Below are positions 60,879 to 64,000 of a DNA stretch of 64,000 nt, piece after piece (within the stretch, counting starts at the first letter, position 1; every line of letters starts with the position of its first letter). The stretch comes from JAWVFM01 sp038237625. Its GTDB lineage: Bacteria > Actinomycetota > Thermoleophilia > Solirubrobacterales > 70-9. The notes beneath the pieces are model-generated. The model had not been told where the DNA came from. It was given only the letters and a program-made list of their open reading frames with translations, and searched no databases. The stretch lies in contig JBBRYM010000006.1 of the NCBI GenBank assembly GCA_038237625.1, positions 1 to 64,000 of the forward strand, written 5' to 3'. Made by a program: the position numbers and the translations under genes.

Positions 60879-61398
60879 CGTCAGGCCCTCCCGGTGTCAG
60901 CTCGGGGTCCTCGACCTCGCGAGCAGCCCCTTCGTAGTCGTAGGCGCGGCGGCCTCCCGGGCGTGGGGCCTCCGTACGCGCGGTGCCGGCGGGCCGTCGG
61001 GGGTCGGTCGAGAACACCCCGACGACGGGCACGCGGCCCTTGGCAATGCGCAAGATGAACCCACGCAGGAGGGCGCGGGTGGGAGGCAGGAGCAGGCACA
61101 GGCCGATGGCATCCGTGATGAACCCAGGCGCCAGCAGGAAGGCGCCGCCGACGATGACCATCGCCCCATCGAAGACCTCGCGGGCCGGCACGCGGCCGGA
61201 GGCGAGGGCCTCGTTGAAGCGCCGCCACGCCGCGCCCCCCTGCGAGCGCGCCAGGGCGGCGCCGAGGAACCCGTCGAGGAGCAGGATCGCCAGCGTGGGG
61301 AGGATGCCGATCGCTTCGCCGACCTTGACGATCACGTAGATCTCCGCGATCGGCAGCACGATGAACAGGAGGAGGAGCAACGCCATCGCTACGATCAT
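60871..61398 (-). CDS. fxsA: FxsA-family membrane protein
   Basis: The 175 residues begin with LLLLLFIVLPIAEIYVIVKV (the family's LP-x-E first helix), then ILPTLAILLLDGFLGAALAR, LASGRVPAREVFDGAMVIVG, and GAFLLAPGFITDAIGLCLLL followed by PPTRALLRG. FxsA proteins are four-helix membrane proteins; E. coli FxsA modulates phage F exclusion. The C-terminal 50 residues are hydrophilic and Pro/Arg/Asp-rich. It is divergent from the sufT-like gene, with only 3 bp between the start codons. Confidence 0.9.
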   Translation of the reverse strand: MIVAMALLLLLFIVLPIAEIYVIVKVGEAIGILPTLAILLLDGFLGAALARSQGGAAWRRFNEALASGRVPAREVFDGAMVIVGGAFLLAPGFITDAIGLCLLLPPTRALLRGFILRIAKGRVPVVGVFSTDPRRPAGTARTEAPRPGGRRAYDYEGAAREVEDPELTPGGPDDG

Positions 61399-61401
61399 TC
61401 C

Positions 61402-61698
61402 ATGGTCACCACCGAAGACGTCTACGAGGCGCTCGAAGAGGTCATCGACCCCGAGCTCGGCCTCGACTTCGTTTCACTGGGCCTCGTCTACGACGTTGAG
61501 GTCGAGGGCCCCGAGGTCTACGTCACGTTCAGCCTCACCACCCCCGCCTGCCCGATCGGCCCCCAGGTCACCGAGCAGATGCGCGAGCTCGTCGGCGAGC
61601 TCGAGGGAGTGGACAAGGTCCACCCGAAGATGGTCTTCGACCCCCCGTGGTCCCCGGAGATGATGTCCGAGGACGCCAAGTTCGCGCTGGGGTTCTGA
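61402..61698 (+). CDS. SufT/PaaD-like metal-sulfur cluster assembly factor (DUF59)
   Basis: The 98 residues match MIP18/DUF59: VYEALEEVIDPELGLDFVSL, GLVYDVEVEGPEVYVTFSLT, the conserved Cys in TTPACPIGPQVTEQMRELVG, and DPPWSPEMMSEDAK. It helps mature iron-sulfur proteins, often beside suf genes, none of which are here. Its ATG lies back-to-back with the fxsA start, so both promoters must overlap the coding ends. Confidence 0.9.
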   Translation: MVTTEDVYEALEEVIDPELGLDFVSLGLVYDVEVEGPEVYVTFSLTTPACPIGPQVTEQMRELVGELEGVDKVHPKMVFDPPWSPEMMSEDAKFALGF

Positions 61699-61749
61699 TT
61701 CGCCTCAGACAAGCGGTCTTGCGACTGCCGCCTTCGACCAGAAGCGGGA

Positions 61750-61773
61750 TATGTCCCAGAATATGTCCCGAGA
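61750..61773. repeat. 12-bp tandem direct repeat upstream of integrase gene
   Basis: ATATGTCCC occurs at 61750 and 61762, with a 12-bp period (ATATGTCCCAGA then ATATGTCCCGAG). It lies about 20 bp before the integrase start and could be an integrase or repressor binding site. Confidence 0.5.
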
Positions 61774-61791
61774 TTGGGTTAGAGTGCGAGC

Positions 61792-62970
61792 GTGCGAGCT
61801 GCGCCTGCACGACCGATTTCGGGCCATGTGTTCAGGGTCGCGCGCTCGCGGGGGGACCAGTGGTATGCGAAGTACCGCCTCCCAGACGGCCGCCAGGTGC
61901 AGCGGCGAATTGGCCCGCATTGGTCCTCGCGATCGGAGCCTCCCAGCGGTTACTTCACCAAGCAGAGCGCAAAGGCCTGGCTTGACGACGTCCTCGCCCA
62001 GGCTCGGCGGGGCGAGCTCCCCGGCATGGTCAAGACCGGGGCGACGTTCGACGCCGCTTGTGAGGAGTGGCTGGACTGGAAGCGCAGCCGCAACCTGAAG
62101 CCCTCGACGCTCTCCGATTACGAGCACATGATGCGTCGTCTCAAGCCCGGCATGGCGCGTGTAGTGGGACAGCACACGAGACTCGAGGCGATCACGGCGG
62201 TTGACGTCGAGCGCTACCGGGACGCGCTATTGGCGGAGGGTATTTCGGATCGGACAGCCAACAAGTACCTCGGGGTGCTCTCAGACATCTTCGGCTGGGC
62301 GAAACGCAAATTCGGACTGCCAGCGAACCCCGTTAACGACGTCGAGCGCCGGCCGCAGCGAAGGCGCGCCAACATCGACGTCTACTCCAGAGAGGAGGTG
62401 CTTGCCCTCGCGCGGGCGGCGACGTCCGAGCAGGAGGCAGCGCTTTATTTGGCCGCGGCATTTACGGGCCTGCGTCGAGGCGAGCTACTCGCGCTGCGCT
62501 GGCGTGATGTCGACTTCGACACTGCGACGGTGCACGTTCGGCAGAACATGACCACGGCTGGTCTGACCACGCCGAAGGGCGGGAAGGAGCGGGCGGTGCC
62601 GCTTGCCGAGGAGGTCGCCTCAGCTCTTGCTCGGCTGGGTCAGCGCAACGAGTTCACCGAAGTTGACGATCTCGTTTTCGCGGCGCCTCACGGCGGTCAC
62701 CAGATCGGCCGCGTCGTATCGCGTCGCTTCCATGAGGCGGTGGGCCGCGCCGGGCTGCGCAGGCTTCGGTTTCACGACCTCCGCCACACCTTCGGAACCC
62801 ATGCGATCCGCGCGGCCGACAGCCGCGAGGTGATGGAGTGGATGGGCCACCAAGATCTCCGCACGACGCAGCTCTACTTGCAGTTCAAGCCGAAGCACGA
62901 CGCGGCACGGCGGCTGTCTGCGGCCTTCGACGATGGTCAGCTGGGTCCCGCACGGATCGAGTCGAGGTAG
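61792..62970 (+). CDS. int: Tyrosine recombinase / integrase
   Basis: The 392 residues show an AP2-like N-terminus (GDQWYAKYRLPDGRQVQRRI), a SAM-like core-binding domain (TFDAACEEWLDWKRSRNLKP), and the catalytic domain with Arg in FTGLRRGELLALRW, Lys in TTPKGGKERAVPL, HxxR in LRFHDLRHTFGTHA, His in MEWMGHQDLRTTQ, and the Tyr nucleophile in LYLQF. All catalytic residues are present, so the enzyme may be active. The GTG start follows the direct repeats. A truncated tRNA lies 125 bp after the stop. Confidence 0.93.
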   Translation: MRAAPARPISGHVFRVARSRGDQWYAKYRLPDGRQVQRRIGPHWSSRSEPPSGYFTKQSAKAWLDDVLAQARRGELPGMVKTGATFDAACEEWLDWKRSRNLKPSTLSDYEHMMRRLKPGMARVVGQHTRLEAITAVDVERYRDALLAEGISDRTANKYLGVLSDIFGWAKRKFGLPANPVNDVERRPQRRRANIDVYSREEVLALARAATSEQEAALYLAAAFTGLRRGELLALRWRDVDFDTATVHVRQNMTTAGLTTPKGGKERAVPLAEEVASALARLGQRNEFTEVDDLVFAAPHGGHQIGRVVSRRFHEAVGRAGLRRLRFHDLRHTFGTHAIRAADSREVMEWMGHQDLRTTQLYLQFKPKHDAARRLSAAFDDGQLGPARIESR

Positions 62971-63094
62971 AGCCGGTCAGCCAGCGGCTTGGCTCCATTC
63001 ACTGTCCCATTCTGAGCCGATCCGTGCTGACGCGACGTGATCGCGCCTGACCTCCCATTAGCTCGTTCGCCTGAGCAAACCTGGCGCGTCAGAA

Positions 63095-63136
63095 CTCATA
63101 ACCCGGAGGTCGTGGGTTCAAATCCCACCCCCGCTA
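63095..63136 (+). tRNA. tRNA-Met (CAT) 3' fragment, likely attachment site
   Basis: From the anticodon loop CTCATAA onward the sequence is that of a tRNA: variable loop AGGTC, T-arm GTGGG, TTCAAAT and CCCAC, acceptor strand CCCCGCT and discriminator A. The 5' half does not fold: the bases before the anticodon loop do not pair with CCCGG, and no acceptor partner for CCCCGCT is present upstream. This is the usual form of an att core used by tyrosine integrases. A TAGCTC/GAGC D-arm-like pair at about 63059-63075 is probably chance. Confidence 0.75.
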
Positions 63137-63140
63137 TAGA

Positions 63141-63169
63141 ACAAAAGGCCCGCAAAAGCGGGCCTTGTT
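63141..63169 (+). terminator. Rho-independent terminator after tRNA fragment
   Basis: GGCCCGC and GCGGGCC form a 7-bp stem with loop AAAA, extended by A-rich and TTGTT flanks. It follows the tRNA 3' end directly. The rest of 63170-63413 shows no gene. Confidence 0.85.
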
Positions 63170-63413
63170 CGTATCTGCGGTCGGCATGCCAGGAGTTCGT
63201 GGTCCCAATAAGGTCCCATCTCTCTCGCCCGGCTAGTGCCGAGCGCCCCGGAACGCGGGGCTGGCGACTGTTCTCCTGCCGCGCTTGTGCGATAGCGACG
63301 GCGCATGCTGTCAGCCCACCGCCTCGCATGCCGAATGTGACGCCGATGCAAATCCGCTTAGCAGTCTGCGATGCTATGAGCGATGACAATGACCACGGAA
63401 CGGAGGACTCGCT

Positions 63414-63764
63414 ATGCCGAAAACCCTCGGCCAGGTGCTCAAGGACGCTCGCGAGAAGAGCGGCAAGAGCCTGCGCCAAGTCGAGGAGATGACGGGGATC
63501 CACAACGCGCACCTGTCTCAGATAGAGAACGACACGATCGCGAAACCTGATCTGTCGATGCTGTTCGATCTTGCCGTCGCTTACGACCTCGACTACCAGG
63601 ACTTACTGCGCCGCACCGGCAAGAGCGCCAACGGAGAAACCTCGGCACGCCAGCGCCAGCGCACGACCGCGGCGATGCGCGCTCTCGGCGAGCTATCGGT
63701 CGCAGATCAAGACGAAGTGTTGGGGTTTATGGCACAGCTGAGAAACAAGAAACGAAGTGACTGA
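63414..63764 (+). CDS. XRE-family (HTH_3) regulator
   Basis: The 116 residues carry a Cro/CI helix-turn-helix: LGQVLKDAREKSGKSLRQVE then EMTGIHNAHLSQIENDTIAK. A short C-terminal helix region (TTAAMRALGELSVADQDEVL) may oligomerise. GGAGG lies 7 bp before the ATG. It overlaps the next gene by 8 bp. Such a pair with an ImmA/IrrE-type peptidase is common in phage and integrative elements, where the peptidase cuts the repressor. Confidence 0.88.
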   Translation: MPKTLGQVLKDAREKSGKSLRQVEEMTGIHNAHLSQIENDTIAKPDLSMLFDLAVAYDLDYQDLLRRTGKSANGETSARQRQRTTAAMRALGELSVADQDEVLGFMAQLRNKKRSD

Positions 63765-64000
63765 GCCGCTCTCACCATTCACCAGACGGCGTATTGCCCA
63801 GCTGGCCGAGGCCACGCTGCGCGAGGCCGACGTCGTCGGTGTCTTCCCCACTCCGATGAACGCCGTGCAGAAGGCCGCTGGGGTGGTTGAGCGGATCGAC
63901 ATGAGCAAGCTTCCGCCCGAACTCGAAGCCAAGAAGCCGGCGGCGTGGAAGCGAATCCTCGGTGCGCTGTGGCAGCGCACGGTGTTCGTCGATCTCACCG
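63757..64000 (+). CDS. Probable ImmA/IrrE-type protein, N-terminal part only
   Basis: From GTG 63757 the frame is open to the window edge (81 codons): TEPLSPFTRRRIAQLAEATL, READVVGVFPTPMNAVQKAA, then DMSKLPPELEAKKPAAWKRI, LGALWQRTVFVDLT. The zinc HExxH motif expected in ImmA/IrrE peptidases would lie beyond the edge, so the call rests on the XRE partner, the 8-bp overlap and the general N-terminal pattern. Confidence in the function is limited. Confidence 0.55.
   Translation, partial: MTEPLSPFTRRRIAQLAEATLREADVVGVFPTPMNAVQKAAGVVERIDMSKLPPELEAKKPAAWKRILGALWQRTVFVDLT

Noticed and set aside
63040..63136. Complete tRNA-Met gene
   Set aside because: The acceptor 5' strand and anticodon 5' stem do not pair with the 3' half, and about 12 extra bases would be needed between the D-arm-like pair and the anticodon loop.

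Overview
The window is high-GC DNA with dense, mostly co-directional genes, very frequent GTG and TTG starts, and many 4-base stop/start overlaps (ATGA, GTGA, TTGA). Gene content is that of an aerobic Gram-positive-type actinobacterium: F-type ATP synthase, ETF/ETF-quinone oxidoreductase, LCP cell-wall ligase, MarP-like protease, class B PBP, AddAB nuclease, and AbiEi/DUF559 genes. I infer a deep-branching actinobacterium such as Thermoleophilia/Solirubrobacterales. That is an inference from gene content, because no rRNA is present.

Layout. 1-1056: IS481-type insertion sequence running off the left edge. 1119-5609: a B12-binding mutase subunit and an etfB-etfA-ETF:QO operon behind a TetR-type operator. 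5679-7184: alpha/beta hydrolase and divergent TetR with a palindromic operator between them. 7218-11469: translation operon rpmE, DUF1385, prfA, prmC, tsaC/sua5, rpiB. 11466-14047: two NTF2-like proteins, a TetR and an R2-like ligand-binding oxidase. 14260-19481: glyA, membrane proteins, an acyltransferase, a DUF354 glycosyltransferase-like protein and WecA/TagO. 19872-27056: complete atp operon (AtpI-like, a, c, b, delta, alpha, gamma, beta, epsilon). 27139-30410: M20 peptidase and a proline-repeat LCP protein. 30586-37993: sugar-nucleotide cluster (UDP-glucose dehydrogenase carrying an intein, two sugar-phosphate nucleotidyltransferases, PGI/PMI), then arfB and thrB. 38034-40169: an NTF2-like protein, ParA and a decayed AbiEi/DUF559 gene bounded by inverted repeats. 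40288-50388: gltB, FHA protein, SRPBCC protein, lipoprotein, PBP and MarP-like protease. 50391-61698: HxlR regulator, GGCT-like protein, AddA/AddB, MFS exporter, HAD hydrolase, FxsA and a SufT-like protein. 61792-64000: tyrosine integrase, a tRNA-Met 3' fragment (att-like site), and a XRE/ImmA-type pair running off the right edge.

Most notable signals: (1) a LAGLIDADG intein of about 480 residues placed exactly before the catalytic Cys of UDP-glucose dehydrogenase and ending in Gln rather than Asn; (2) the ATP synthase gamma gene, which has no ATG, GTG or TTG in a position to make the conserved N-terminus and appears to start at ATA overlapping the atpA stop; (3) a leader of two overlapping tiny ORFs, a near-complete anti-16S Shine-Dalgarno and a 13-bp hairpin in front of a nucleotidyltransferase gene; (4) a decayed gene cassette flanked by inverted repeats; (5) an integrase next to a truncated tRNA.
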